From Actinomadura macra NBRC 14102 (GTDB lineage: Bacteria; Actinomycetota; Actinomycetes; Streptosporangiales; Streptosporangiaceae): a stretch of 64,000 nucleotides of DNA. The position numbers were made by a program, and so were the translations under genes. Of the stretch, positions 37,528 to 46,718 are shown in pieces; within the stretch, counting starts at the first letter, position 1, and each line of letters starts with the position of its first letter. The stretch lies in assembly GCF_001552215.1 (NCBI RefSeq), contig NZ_BCQT01000017.1, forward strand, positions 248,001-312,000. The letters are read 5' to 3'. Under the pieces are notes generated by a model. It was not told the origin of the DNA, searched no databases, and worked only from the letters and a program-made list of their open reading frames with translations.

Positions 37528-38311
37528 GGTGGCCGCCCTCGGGGGCCTCGGGCTGGTCCCCGGCGGGATGGTGGAATTTGCGGATCAGGAGGTCGCGGAC
37601 CTCCCGGGTGTGCCGGCGGCTCACCGGAAGCAGTTCGTCGCCGATTTGGACGGCCGCGCGCCCGCCGTCGAAATGCAGTTCGGTGATGTGCGCGGAGGCG
37701 ACGAGGGTACTGCGGTGGATACGGATGAACCCGGCGGCCTCCCACCGTTTGGTCAGCGCCGTCAGCGGCATCCGGACCAGGTAGCCGCCGTCGGCGGTGT
37801 GCAGCCGGACGTAGTCGCCCTGAGCCTCCACGTGGGTGACCGCGCGGCGGGACACGAGCCGCGTGCGGCCACCGAGCTCCACGGGGATCATCTCGTCATC
37901 GGCCCGCTCCTCCTCGCCCGGCGGCCCGGCCCGGCCGACGGCCTCGGCCACCCGGCGGACGGCCTCGGCGAGCCGCTCGGGCCGGACGGGCTTGAGCAGG
38001 TAGTCCAGGGCTCCGAGCTCGTAGGCGGTGACGGCGCAGTCGTCATGCGCGGTCACGAACACCACGTGCGGCGGTGCGGCGAAGCCGGTGAGCAGGCGGG
38101 TGAAGTCCAGCCCGTCCAGCCCCGGCATGCGGATGTCCAGGAAGACCGCGTCGAGGCGGTCGCCCGCCACGAGCATCCGGCTGAGGTCGCGCAACGCCGA
38201 CGCGGCCTCGCCCGCCCCGCTGACCTGTCCGATCCGCGGGTCCTTGCGGAGTAGGTAGGTGAGCTCCTCCAGGGCGGGGCGTTCATCGTCGACGGCCAGG
38301 ACGCGAAGCAT
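37520..38311 (-). CDS. LytTR-family response regulator
   Basis: The 263-residue regulator has a receiver domain (VLAVDDERPALEEL, phosphoacceptor Asp in AVFLDIRMPGLDG, and the conserved Lys in LLKPVRPERL) and a C-terminal LytTR DNA-binding domain (HVEAQGDYVRLHTADGGY, then FIRIHRSTLV). The ATG at 38311 gives the canonical MLRVLAVDD start. It is the output partner of the LytS-like kinase 75 bases upstream and probably activates the symporter operon, as BtsR/YpdB-type regulators do. Confidence 0.93.
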   Translation of the reverse strand: MLRVLAVDDERPALEELTYLLRKDPRIGQVSGAGEAASALRDLSRMLVAGDRLDAVFLDIRMPGLDGLDFTRLLTGFAAPPHVVFVTAHDDCAVTAYELGALDYLLKPVRPERLAEAVRRVAEAVGRAGPPGEEERADDEMIPVELGGRTRLVSRRAVTHVEAQGDYVRLHTADGGYLVRMPLTALTKRWEAAGFIRIHRSTLVASAHITELHFDGGRAAVQIGDELLPVSRRHTREVRDLLIRKFHHPAGDQPEAPEGGHRG

Positions 38312-38386
38312 AGGGGCGACTTTGCCGCGATTACCGTCTGTCCGCAATCGGTTTCGAAATGTGAGCGGCGTGTCGCAGGCGGGTCG

Positions 38387-39796
38387 TCAGCCCGGAAATA
38401 CTCCTGGCCGGTACTTGGGGACACGCAGATTCACCTTTGTTCCGGCGCCCGGCGCGGTCTCGACGGTCAGGCCGTACTCGTCCCCGTAGACCTGCCGCAT
38501 CCGCTCGTCGACGTTGGCGAGCCCGATGCCGGCACCGTCTCCGCCGGGTTCCGCGCCGGAGGCCCGGCCGCGCCGCCCGGGGGGCGCGACGCTCCCCCGG
38601 CCCCACGGCCGGGACCTGCCGGGCGGCGCGGAAAGGATCTGCTGGAGCCGCTCGGGATCCATGCCCGCCCCGTCGTCCTCCACGCTGATGGCGGCCTCGG
38701 CGCCGGAGTCGCGGGCCACGATCGAGATGTGGAAGTCGCCGCTCGCGCCCTGCATGCCGTGCCTGATGGCGTTCTCGACGAGCGGCTGGAGGGCCAGGAA
38801 CGGCACCGCGACCGGCAGCACCTCCGGCGAGACCTCCACGCTGAACCGCAGCCGCTCGCCGAATCTGGCCCGCTCCAACAACAGGTAGCGATCGATGGAG
38901 CGCAGCTCGTCGGCGAGGGTGGTGAAGTCGCGGGGGTTGCGGAAGGAGTAGCGGGCGAAATCGGCGAAGTCGAGGAGCAGCGCCCGCGCGCGCTCGGGGT
39001 CGGTCCGGACGAACGAGGCGATCGTGGTGAGGGAGTTGTAGACGAAGTGGGGGGAGATCTGGGCGCGCAGTGCCCGCATTTCGGCCTCGGCGAGCCGGAT
39101 ACGGGACGCGTCGAGCTCGGCCAGCTCCAGTTGGCCGGTCACCCAGCGGGCGGCCTCGCCGACCGCCTTGACGCGTGCGGTGGACGGGCCGGGCCAGTAC
39201 GCGGCGAGCGCGCCCTCCACCCGTCCTTCGACGGTGAGCGGGGCGATCACCACGACACGGATCCGGCAGTGGGGATCGCCGCAGGACAGCACCTCCGGGG
39301 CGATCACGCGGGGCCGCCCGGAGGCGAGCACCGGCAGGGCGTGCCGGACGACGTCGCCGCCGTGCCGGTCCCCGCCCGGTCCGTCCCAGGCGAGCAGCCT
39401 CCGGTCATGTCCGGGATGGTCGGTCCGGTTCTCGGTCCGGTCGGCGTCGAGGTCATCATGGGGAAGGTCGTCGGCGTGCTCGCCGTGAAGCCCGTCGGCA
39501 CAGTCACCGGCGCAGTCGTCCGCGAGCGGGCGGACGGCGACCAGGGCGACCGCCTCGGCGCCGAGCAGCGACCGCAGGTGCCGGGCGGACTTGCGCGCGG
39601 AATCCCGGTTGAGCCCGGCGCGCAGCGTCGGGGAGGCCCGCGCGATCGTGTGCAGGGCCGCGAACCTCGCCTCGTCGACCATGACGCCGAGGCCGGGGCG
39701 CCGGGGCGGGAACCAGCGGCGCAGCGCGCAGGCACCGGTGGCGGCTCCGGCGGCAGAGGCACACGCCAGGACGTCCACAACGGACGGTAGGACCAT
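38387..39796 (-). CDS. LytS-type sensor histidine kinase
   Basis: The 469-residue kinase has one N-terminal hydrophobic segment (about 5-25), a GAF-like sensor region (about 40-235), a His_kinase domain with the phospho-His in LRAQISPHFVYNSL and a HATPase domain. Two low-complexity insertions stand out: an Asp/His-rich loop in the sensor region (about 105-140) and an Arg/Gly/Pro-rich insert (about 392-425) between the DDGAGM box and the GIGLANV box of the ATP site. A TACCGT box eight bases before the ATG suggests a leaderless start. It heads the operon of regulator and symporter. Confidence 0.9.
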   Translation of the reverse strand: MVLPSVVDVLACASAAGAATGACALRRWFPPRRPGLGVMVDEARFAALHTIARASPTLRAGLNRDSARKSARHLRSLLGAEAVALVAVRPLADDCAGDCADGLHGEHADDLPHDDLDADRTENRTDHPGHDRRLLAWDGPGGDRHGGDVVRHALPVLASGRPRVIAPEVLSCGDPHCRIRVVVIAPLTVEGRVEGALAAYWPGPSTARVKAVGEAARWVTGQLELAELDASRIRLAEAEMRALRAQISPHFVYNSLTTIASFVRTDPERARALLLDFADFARYSFRNPRDFTTLADELRSIDRYLLLERARFGERLRFSVEVSPEVLPVAVPFLALQPLVENAIRHGMQGASGDFHISIVARDSGAEAAISVEDDGAGMDPERLQQILSAPPGRSRPWGRGSVAPPGRRGRASGAEPGGDGAGIGLANVDERMRQVYGDEYGLTVETAPGAGTKVNLRVPKYRPGVFPG

Positions 39797-39892
39797 GGCA
39801 ACTCACGGTAATGGCTCTCTCGCCGCCGGGTCCATCCGTTACCCATTTACAAAGGTCTCGGATGGGCTACGCCGGGCGTGTCAAGCGGCGAG

Positions 39893-40513
39893 TCAGACCG
39901 GCGGGGACTCCCCCTCGCCCTCCTGGTAGGAGTAACGCTGCTCGTGCCACGGGTCGGCGACGTTGTGGTAGCCGCGCTCCTCCCAGAAGCCCCGGCGGTC
40001 CTTCACGAGGTACTCGACGCCGCGGACCCATTTGACGCTCTTCCACGCGTACAGGTGCGGAACGACGATACGGGTCGGGAAACCGTGGTCGGGGCTGAGC
40101 CGCTCACCGTCACGGTGCGTGGCGAACATCGTTCCGTCGGCGAGGAAGTCGGTCATCCGGATGTTGGCGCTGTAGCCGTACTCGGCCCAGACCATCACGT
40201 GCGTGACGTCCGGGGCGGGCGGCGCCAGTTCCACGATCGCCGTCCCGGGGACGCCCCGCCACTCGTTGTCGGGGATCGTGAACTTGGTGACGCAGTGGAA
40301 GTCCGCGACGGCGTCGACCTTGGGCAGGGCGTCGAACTCGTCCCAGCTCCACCGGTACTGGCCGCCCGACTCGGTGGCACCGAAGACCCGGAAGTCCCAG
40401 TCCCCGGGACGGAACTTCGGCACGGGCCCGTAGTGGAGGACCGGCCAGCCGCGGGGGACGTACTGACCGGGCGGGAGGTCCCGCGGCTGCGATGGCTGCT
40501 CGGGTGGGGACAT
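39893..40513 (-). CDS. Sulfite-oxidase-like molybdopterin oxidoreductase
   Basis: A cytosolic member of the sulfite oxidase/MsrP fold. The 206-residue protein is only the molybdopterin domain. The Mo-ligating Cys is in DFHCVTKF, followed by ATHRDGERLSPDHGFPTRIVVPHLYAWKS (shown in part) and WVRGVEYL. There is no signal peptide, haem domain or dimerisation domain, so its electron partner and substrate are unknown. I choose the ATG at 40513, as longer starts run into the DAHP synthase leader region on the other strand. Confidence 0.9.
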   Translation of the reverse strand: MSPPEQPSQPRDLPPGQYVPRGWPVLHYGPVPKFRPGDWDFRVFGATESGGQYRWSWDEFDALPKVDAVADFHCVTKFTIPDNEWRGVPGTAIVELAPPAPDVTHVMVWAEYGYSANIRMTDFLADGTMFATHRDGERLSPDHGFPTRIVVPHLYAWKSVKWVRGVEYLVKDRRGFWEERGYHNVADPWHEQRYSYQEGEGESPPV

Positions 40514-40590
40514 GACGCGGCCATCCTGCCATCCGGCGTGAGCTGAGCCATATTCGGCCCCCGGGCGGACCGCCCGTCCCGGGCATCGGC

Positions 40591-40596
40591 TACGCT
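40591..40596 (+). promoter_or_regulatory. -10 box of the aroF leader transcript
   Basis: TACGCT ends six bases before the GTG of the leader peptide at 40603, so the attenuator transcript itself seems to be leaderless. Confidence 0.55.
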
Positions 40597-40602
40597 GACT
40601 CC

Positions 40603-40671
40603 GTGCGCAACGTCGTGTATTTCTTTTGGTTCGACCAGCCCGGGCGGCTGGTCTGCCAGACGTTGCGCTGA
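40603..40671 (+). CDS. Aromatic amino-acid leader peptide of the DAHP synthase gene
   Basis: A 22-residue peptide starts at GTG and contains the run YFFWF at residues 6-10, i.e. codons for all three aromatic amino acids. It is followed by overlapping RNA hairpins and a strong terminator ahead of the DAHP synthase gene. Ribosome stalling at the aromatic codons would favour readthrough. Only the layout is seen; attenuation is inferred from it. Confidence 0.85.
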   Translation: MRNVVYFFWFDQPGRLVCQTLR

Positions 40672-40716
40672 CAGACCACAAGGCGAAAGCCCCGGGCCGC
40701 ACTGGCCCGGGGCTTT
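40632..40716 (+). promoter_or_regulatory. Transcription attenuator of the DAHP synthase gene
   Basis: A hairpin GACCAGCC/GGCTGGTC (loop CGGGC, within the leader ORF) is followed by alternative GGTCTG/CAGACC pairing and by a perfect 13-bp terminator stem, AAAGCCCCGGGCC (40686-40698) with GGCCCGGGGCTTT (40704-40716). The early GCCCGGG can also pair with CCCGGGC of the terminator's first arm, giving an antiterminator. Confidence 0.8.
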
Positions 40717-40779
40717 CGTCGTTCCAGGGATGGACGTGGGGACCGCGGTCCTCACGTCACAAGGAGAGGCAGCACACTC

Positions 40780-41832
40780 ATGGTCGTCGTCATGGCCCCC
40801 GAGGCCAACGAAGCGGATATCCGGGCCGTCGTCTCACTGGTCGAGACGGCGGGGGGCGACGCGTTCGTCAGCCGGGGGGTGGAGCGGACCATCATCGGGC
40901 TTGTCGGCGACGTCCAGCAGTTCGGCGCGCTGAACCTGCGCGCGATGCACGGCGTCAGCGACGTGGTGCGCATCTCGGTGCCCTACAAGCTGGTGAGCCG
41001 CGAGAACCACGCCGAGCGGTCCGTCGTGCGGGTCGGCGGCGTCCCCGTCGGCCCCGGGACCATGACGCTGATCGCCGGGCCGTGCGCGGTGGAGACCCCC
41101 GAGCAGACGCTCGGCGCCGCGCAGATGGCCAAGGCCGCGGGCGCGACGCTGCTGCGCGGAGGCGCGTTCAAGCCGCGGACCTCCCCCTACGCGTTCCAGG
41201 GGCTCGGCGAGGCGGGGCTGCGCATCCTCGCGGACGTACGGGACGAGACGGGCATGCCGATCGTCACCGAGGTGGTGGACGCCGCGGACGTCGATCTCGT
41301 CGCCTCCTACGCGGACATGCTGCAGATCGGCACCCGCAACGCGCAGAACTTCGCGCTGCTCCAGGCCGCCGGCGAGGCCGGCAAGCCCGTCATGCTCAAG
41401 CGCGGCATGAACGGCACCATCGAGGAATGGCTGATGGCCGCCGAGTACGTCGCGCAGCGCGGCAACCTCGACATCGTGCTGTGCGAGCGGGGTATCCGCA
41501 CGTTCGAGCGTGCCACCCGCAACACTCTGGACATCTCCGCGGTCCCGGTGGCCCAGCGCCTCTCCCACCTGCCGGTGATCGTGGACCCGTCCCACTCGGG
41601 CGGCAGCCGCGACCTGGTCCTGCCGCTGACCCGCGCCGCCATCGCGGTCGGCGCGGACGGCGTGATCATCGACGTGCACCCGCATCCCGAGACCGCCCTG
41701 TGCGACGGCCCGCAGGCGCTCGTGGACGGCGACCTGCGCGAGCTGGCCAAGCTCGTCCGCGAGTTGCCCCCGATCGTCGGCCGCGCTCTGACCGAGGCCC
41801 CCGGAGTCGTCACCGGCGGCGTCACCGCCTGA
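40780..41832 (+). CDS. aroF: 3-deoxy-7-phosphoheptulonate (DAHP) synthase, type I beta
   Basis: First step of aromatic amino-acid synthesis, joining erythrose 4-phosphate and phosphoenolpyruvate. The 350-residue protein has an N-terminal ferredoxin-like regulatory domain (about 1-70, with GVERTIIGLVGD) fused to a KDPG/DAHP barrel. Barrel motifs are LIAGPCAVE, LLRGGAFKPRTSPYAFQGLG, QIGTRNAQNF, MLKRGMNGTIEEW and VDPSHSGG. This is the Bacillus/Thermotoga-type enzyme, not the plant-like class II enzyme of M. tuberculosis AroG. Expression is likely set by the upstream attenuator. Confidence 0.94.
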   Translation: MVVVMAPEANEADIRAVVSLVETAGGDAFVSRGVERTIIGLVGDVQQFGALNLRAMHGVSDVVRISVPYKLVSRENHAERSVVRVGGVPVGPGTMTLIAGPCAVETPEQTLGAAQMAKAAGATLLRGGAFKPRTSPYAFQGLGEAGLRILADVRDETGMPIVTEVVDAADVDLVASYADMLQIGTRNAQNFALLQAAGEAGKPVMLKRGMNGTIEEWLMAAEYVAQRGNLDIVLCERGIRTFERATRNTLDISAVPVAQRLSHLPVIVDPSHSGGSRDLVLPLTRAAIAVGADGVIIDVHPHPETALCDGPQALVDGDLRELAKLVRELPPIVGRALTEAPGVVTGGVTA

Positions 41833-41836
41833 CGCC

Positions 41837-41918
41837 GGCGCCACACCGGCGCCTTCGGCGCTGACCTGTGCCGCGCCGTCCCGGCCTCGCCACGGGCCGG
41901 CACGTCGCAGGTCAGCGC
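41837..41918 (+). terminator. Terminator region after the DAHP synthase gene
   Basis: GGCGCC-acacc-GGCGCC (about 41837-41852) is followed by a perfect 11-bp long-range inverted repeat, GCGCTGACCTG (41858-41868) with CAGGTCAGCGC (41908-41918), enclosing an inner GGCC/GGCC stem. It isolates aroF from the next transcript. Confidence 0.6.
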
Positions 41919-41932
41919 ATGTAGGGGGCTGG

Positions 41933-41938
41933 TATCGT
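41933..41938 (+). promoter_or_regulatory. -10 box of the EamA leader transcript
   Basis: TATCGT ends seven bases before the ATG of the 13-residue leader ORF at 41946. Confidence 0.55.
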
Positions 41939-41945
41939 GATCAGC

Positions 41946-41987
41946 ATGGCGTACTGGACCTCGAACTGCGGACCGCCCCGCTCCTGA
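41946..41987 (+). CDS. 13-residue leader ORF upstream of an EamA exporter
   Basis: The peptide MAYWTSNCGPPRS is encoded directly at the predicted transcript start. It contains Trp, Asn, Cys and a Pro-Pro pair, which could stall ribosomes. The last codons form the 5' arm of a hairpin and other segments can pair further downstream, so it may act as an attenuator or translation switch for the exporter gene. I do not recognise it as a known leader family. Confidence 0.6.
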   Translation: MAYWTSNCGPPRS

Positions 41988-42110
41988 CGGGGCGCGGCAC
42001 CACCCTCCGAGACTCCACGAGACCCGGCGTGAGCACACGCCCGGTCCGCCTTCTTCTGCGCCCCGGATCCGGATCTTCCACTCCCGATTCGAGCCCAGGA
42101 GCATCTCCCC

Positions 42111-43115
42111 GTGTCAGCGCGCACGTCCAGGCAACGCACCTCCCGGCAAGACACCCCAGAGAAGGGCACCCCCGCACGAGCCCGGCGCGGGCTACCCGGC
42201 GGCGGTAGCGCCGACATCCTCGCGGCCGCGTCCCTGTGGGGGACGACAGGAACCGTGCGGACATTCGCCGACGGGGCGTCCAGCGTCTCGGTCGGGGCGG
42301 TCCGGATCGTCCTCGGCGGGCTGGTCCTGCTCGCCCTCGCCTCCCTCACCCGCCGCGGCGGCGCCCGGGGCGCGGAGCTGCGCCGCCTCCTCGCCCAGCG
42401 CCGGTCCCGGCCGCTGATCCTGCTCGGCGCGGCCGCCATCGCGGTGTACCAGACGGCGTTCTTCGTGGCCGTCGCCCGCACCGGCGTCGCCGCCGGCACC
42501 GTCGTCACGATCGGCAGCGCGCCCGCGTTCACTGGCCTGGTCGGCTTCGTGGCCCGGCGGTCGGCGCCGTCCGGACGCTGGGCGCTCGCGACCGCCGGCG
42601 CCGTCGGAGGGTGCGTCGCGCTCATCGGCGGCGGGCGGGACGCCGGGATCGAGCCGGCCGGCGTCGCGCTGGCCCTGCTGTCCGGACTGTCCTACGCGGT
42701 GTACGCGACCGTGGCGTCCGCCCTCATCACCCGCGGCGAGGACGACCGGGCCGTCGCCGGCGCCCTGTTCGCGGCGGCGGGGGTGATCCTGCTTCCCGTC
42801 CTGCTCGCCTGGCCGGCCGGGTGGCTGCTCACCTGGCCCGGCGCGCTCACCGCCCTGTACCTGGGGGTGGTGACGACGGGCGGCGGCTACGTGCTGTTCA
42901 CCCGCGGTCTGCGCACCGCCCCCGCCACCACGGCGACGACGTTGACGCTGGCCGAACCCGCCGTCGCCGCGGTGCTCGGGACGGCCGTCCTGGGCGAGCG
43001 ACTCGGTGCGGTGGCGCTGGGCGGTCTGGCGCTGCTGGCGGCGAGCCTCCTCGCGCTCGTCCTGCCGGCCGGGGTCCCCCGAAAACGCGTACGCGGCCGT
43101 AACAAATTGGTCTGA
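42111..43115 (+). CDS. EamA/DMT-family transporter
   Basis: The 334-residue protein has a basic Ser/Thr-rich N-terminus of about 33 residues and ten membrane segments in two EamA repeats (SLWGTTGTVRTF in the first, YTGLRTAPATTATTL-type residues and TAVLGERLGAVALGG in the second). The exported substrate is unknown; the leader ORF upstream suggests an amino acid or related metabolite. The GTG start at 42111 has AGGAG nine bases upstream. It differs from the EamA protein at 30994 in length and termini. Confidence 0.88.
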   Translation: MSARTSRQRTSRQDTPEKGTPARARRGLPGGGSADILAAASLWGTTGTVRTFADGASSVSVGAVRIVLGGLVLLALASLTRRGGARGAELRRLLAQRRSRPLILLGAAAIAVYQTAFFVAVARTGVAAGTVVTIGSAPAFTGLVGFVARRSAPSGRWALATAGAVGGCVALIGGGRDAGIEPAGVALALLSGLSYAVYATVASALITRGEDDRAVAGALFAAAGVILLPVLLAWPAGWLLTWPGALTALYLGVVTTGGGYVLFTRGLRTAPATTATTLTLAEPAVAAVLGTAVLGERLGAVALGGLALLAASLLALVLPAGVPRKRVRGRNKLV

Positions 43116-43156
43116 ACCACTCGCCAGACGGGATCCCGGCGAGGATGATGTCCGGC

Positions 43157-44059
43157 ATGACTACGGGCGATGGGGACGCCGGCGGGCGGCTTTTCCCGGA
43201 CGATCTGGACGGCGTCGATCCGGTCGCCGCGGTGATGCTGGCCGACGCCTGCCGCTCCATCGCCGCCTATCCCGAGCTCGTGGTCGTCGGGCCCCTGTTC
43301 ACCGCGGCCGAGCACGTCCCCGGCGGCTGGCAGGTCGTCTGCCCCTGCGACCCGCTGCCCCAGGGCGCCCGGGAACTGCTCGCCGACCACCTGGACGACC
43401 GGGCGGCCATCGCGAACGGCTCGTCCGGCGACGAACTGCGGGACGCGGCGGCCATGCTGCGGACCGAACCCGCCGACGCTGTCACGGTGCCCGCCGGCCG
43501 GTTCCGCGTCGTCCGGATCGAACAGCTCGTCCGCACCGGCCCGGACGGACCCGAGCCGCCGCGCCCCACCGACCTGGACCCGCCGCCCGCGGACCGGCGT
43601 CCCGTCCCGTCCCGCCCGTACGACCTGCTGCCCGAGGGCCGGATCGCCTCCGACCTCACCACCGCCGAGCTCCTGTGCCAGGTGCTGGACGCCGCCGCGG
43701 CGACGGGCAACGAGCCGTCCGACGCGTTCCTCACCCCGCTCGCGCTCGCGCCCGCGTTCACGGTCGCCGAGCGCACCGGCGGCCGGTGGCGCCCGGTCGG
43801 TCGCCTGCACGAGACCCCGCGCCAGGCCCGCGCCGCGCTGGTCACCTACTTCCGCCACGTGGTGCCCGCGGTGGAACAGCCCGGCACCGTCGACACCGCC
43901 GCCTACGCCGACGCCGCGGACCTGATGGCCGACGAGACCCGCCGCAACGGCGTCGAGGTCGTCGGCCGCCGGTTCCGGATCGTTCGCATCGAACGCATCA
44001 CCTTGATGGGCCCGGACGGCCCCGAGCCACCGCGTCCCGACGACTTCGACTCGTGTTGA
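43157..44059 (+). CDS. DUF5954-like protein with internal duplication
   Basis: I place this in the DUF5954 family of actinobacterial hypotheticals from memory. The 300-residue soluble protein consists of two similar halves; each ends in R-F-R-[VI]-V-R-I-E, then GPDGPEPPRP and an Asp-rich DLD/DFD tail (about residues 112-135 and 275-298), and each begins with an Ala-rich helix and a PLFTAAEH/APAFTVAER segment. Three ATGs are possible; the ATG at 43157 is chosen because GATGAT lies seven bases upstream and no ribosome-binding site precedes any of them. Function unknown. Confidence 0.78.
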   Translation: MTTGDGDAGGRLFPDDLDGVDPVAAVMLADACRSIAAYPELVVVGPLFTAAEHVPGGWQVVCPCDPLPQGARELLADHLDDRAAIANGSSGDELRDAAAMLRTEPADAVTVPAGRFRVVRIEQLVRTGPDGPEPPRPTDLDPPPADRRPVPSRPYDLLPEGRIASDLTTAELLCQVLDAAAATGNEPSDAFLTPLALAPAFTVAERTGGRWRPVGRLHETPRQARAALVTYFRHVVPAVEQPGTVDTAAYADAADLMADETRRNGVEVVGRRFRIVRIERITLMGPDGPEPPRPDDFDSC

Positions 44060-44118
44060 AGTCAACCCCGGCTGTGGCCACTACACCCCTGGCCCAGCGT
44101 CATCGCTTCGCGATCTTC

Positions 44119-44154
44119 CCCGGTGGGGCTCGCCTTCGGCTTCGCCCCACCGGG
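44119..44154. terminator. Terminator between the DUF5954-like gene and thiI
   Basis: A perfect 11-bp stem, CCCGGTGGGGC (44119-44129) with GCCCCACCGGG (44144-44154), lies in the gap between these convergent genes. Confidence 0.75.
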
Positions 44155-44250
44155 TCAGGTAGCGCGCTCACGTGACGGCTGAGCTCACCTGCCCCTGAGG
44201 CCGGCCCCGGATGATTCGAGAGCTGCGAGGCCCCTGCTCACCGTGACAGA

Positions 44251-45480
44251 TCAAGGGGTCGTGTCGCCGTAGACGGGGCGGTGCTCCTGCACCGAGGCGG
44301 CCAGCTGGTCGGCCAGCTCGCCCGCGTCCAGGCGCTTCTCGATCTGGCGAAGGTCGTCGATCTTGGCCTTCGTCTCGGCGCGGCGGGGGGCCAGCATCGT
44401 GCAGCAGTCCTCGTCGGGCAGCTCGGAGATCGTGAGGGTCCGGATGCGGCGCGCCTGGTCCATGATCTCTATCTTGTCCATACCGACGAGGGGACGCAGG
44501 ATCGGCAGTTCCACCGCGTCGTCCAGCGCGGTGATGTTGGTGAGGGTCTGGCTGGAGACCTGGCCGAGCGCGTCACCGGTGATCAGTGCGGTCCCCCGCA
44601 GGCGGCGGGCGAGGATCTCGCCGGTGCGCAGCATCAGCCGGCGCTGCGCGATCACCGCGAGGCGGTCGGCGCCGGAGGACTTGATCTGCTGCTGGGCCTT
44701 GCCGAACGGGACGACGAACAGCCGGGAGCCGCCCTGGAACTTGTCCAGCTCGCGGACCAGCGCGTAGGCCTTGTAGATCGACTCGGGGCCGGTGAACGGC
44801 ATGCCGGAGAAGTGCAGGTAGTCGACGCGCAGGCCGCGACGCATCATCCGGTACGCGGCGACGGGCGAGTCGATGCCGCCCGACATCAGCACCAGCGCAC
44901 GGCCGCTCATACCGACCGGGAGGCCGCCCTGGCCCGGGAGCCCGCCGGAGAAGACGAACACCTCGTCGCGGTCGACCTCGATCGACAGGGTGTGGTCGGG
45001 GGCCTTGAGCCGCACCGGCTGCCCGTACCGGTCGGCGACGAGCGCGCCGATGTGCCGGTCCAGTTCGGTGGAGGTCATCGGGAACCGCTTGTCGCGGCGC
45101 TTGGAGCGGACGGCGAACGTGCCGGTACGGCCGTCCATCAGCTCCAGGGCGGCGCGCTCGACGCTCGCGATGTCCTTGCCGACGAGCCAGGCACGGTGCG
45201 CCCACACGATGCCCATGACGTCGGTGATCCGCTGCGCGACCCGGTCCATCGTGGCGAGGTCGGCGTCCCGCTTGCGGACGATGAACACGCCGTGCCGCCT
45301 GATCACGTCGACCCGCGCGATGGGACGACAGGCGAGGCGGACGTTGTCGGCGAGGCGCCGTTCGAAAAGCTCGCGGTTCTTGCCCTTGAGGACGACCTCG
45401 CCCAGCTTGAGCAGCACGCACGGCTCGCCGTCGACCGGCGTCTCCCGGACGTCCGCGGGCGCGGTGTCGAGCGTGGTCAT
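44251..45480 (-). CDS. thiI: tRNA 4-thiouridine synthase
   Basis: ThiI adenylates U8 of tRNA and transfers sulfur. The 409-residue protein has an N-terminal ferredoxin-like domain, a THUMP domain (about 75-185) and a PP-loop ATP-pyrophosphatase domain with SGGIDSP (about 200-206). There is no C-terminal rhodanese domain, so it is the short type that takes sulfur from another donor. A C-terminal Cys-Cys pair is in ELPDEDCCTML. AGGAGG lies seven bases before the ATG. Thiamine genes are elsewhere in the window, but the short type is not expected to serve thiazole synthesis. Confidence 0.93.
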   Translation of the reverse strand: MTTLDTAPADVRETPVDGEPCVLLKLGEVVLKGKNRELFERRLADNVRLACRPIARVDVIRRHGVFIVRKRDADLATMDRVAQRITDVMGIVWAHRAWLVGKDIASVERAALELMDGRTGTFAVRSKRRDKRFPMTSTELDRHIGALVADRYGQPVRLKAPDHTLSIEVDRDEVFVFSGGLPGQGGLPVGMSGRALVLMSGGIDSPVAAYRMMRRGLRVDYLHFSGMPFTGPESIYKAYALVRELDKFQGGSRLFVVPFGKAQQQIKSSGADRLAVIAQRRLMLRTGEILARRLRGTALITGDALGQVSSQTLTNITALDDAVELPILRPLVGMDKIEIMDQARRIRTLTISELPDEDCCTMLAPRRAETKAKIDDLRQIEKRLDAGELADQLAASVQEHRPVYGDTTP

Positions 45481-45583
45481 GCGTGATCCTCCTGGCGGGA
45501 ACCGGAACGGGGCGGGCCTCTAGTGTGGCCCAGACAGAGCAACGCCGCGACCGTGAATCCCTGTTCCCGCCGGGAGGCGCGGG

Positions 45584-46609
<1,026 letters not shown>

Positions 46610-46718
46610 GCCGTCTCCCTCTCCCGCCACCGGGCTCCTCCCTCGTTCCACACGGCCAGACTAGTAGCCGGCGGCCGGCCCCACGCGGCATTCAACGGAC
46701 GCGCCGGCGTGCCGCCAT

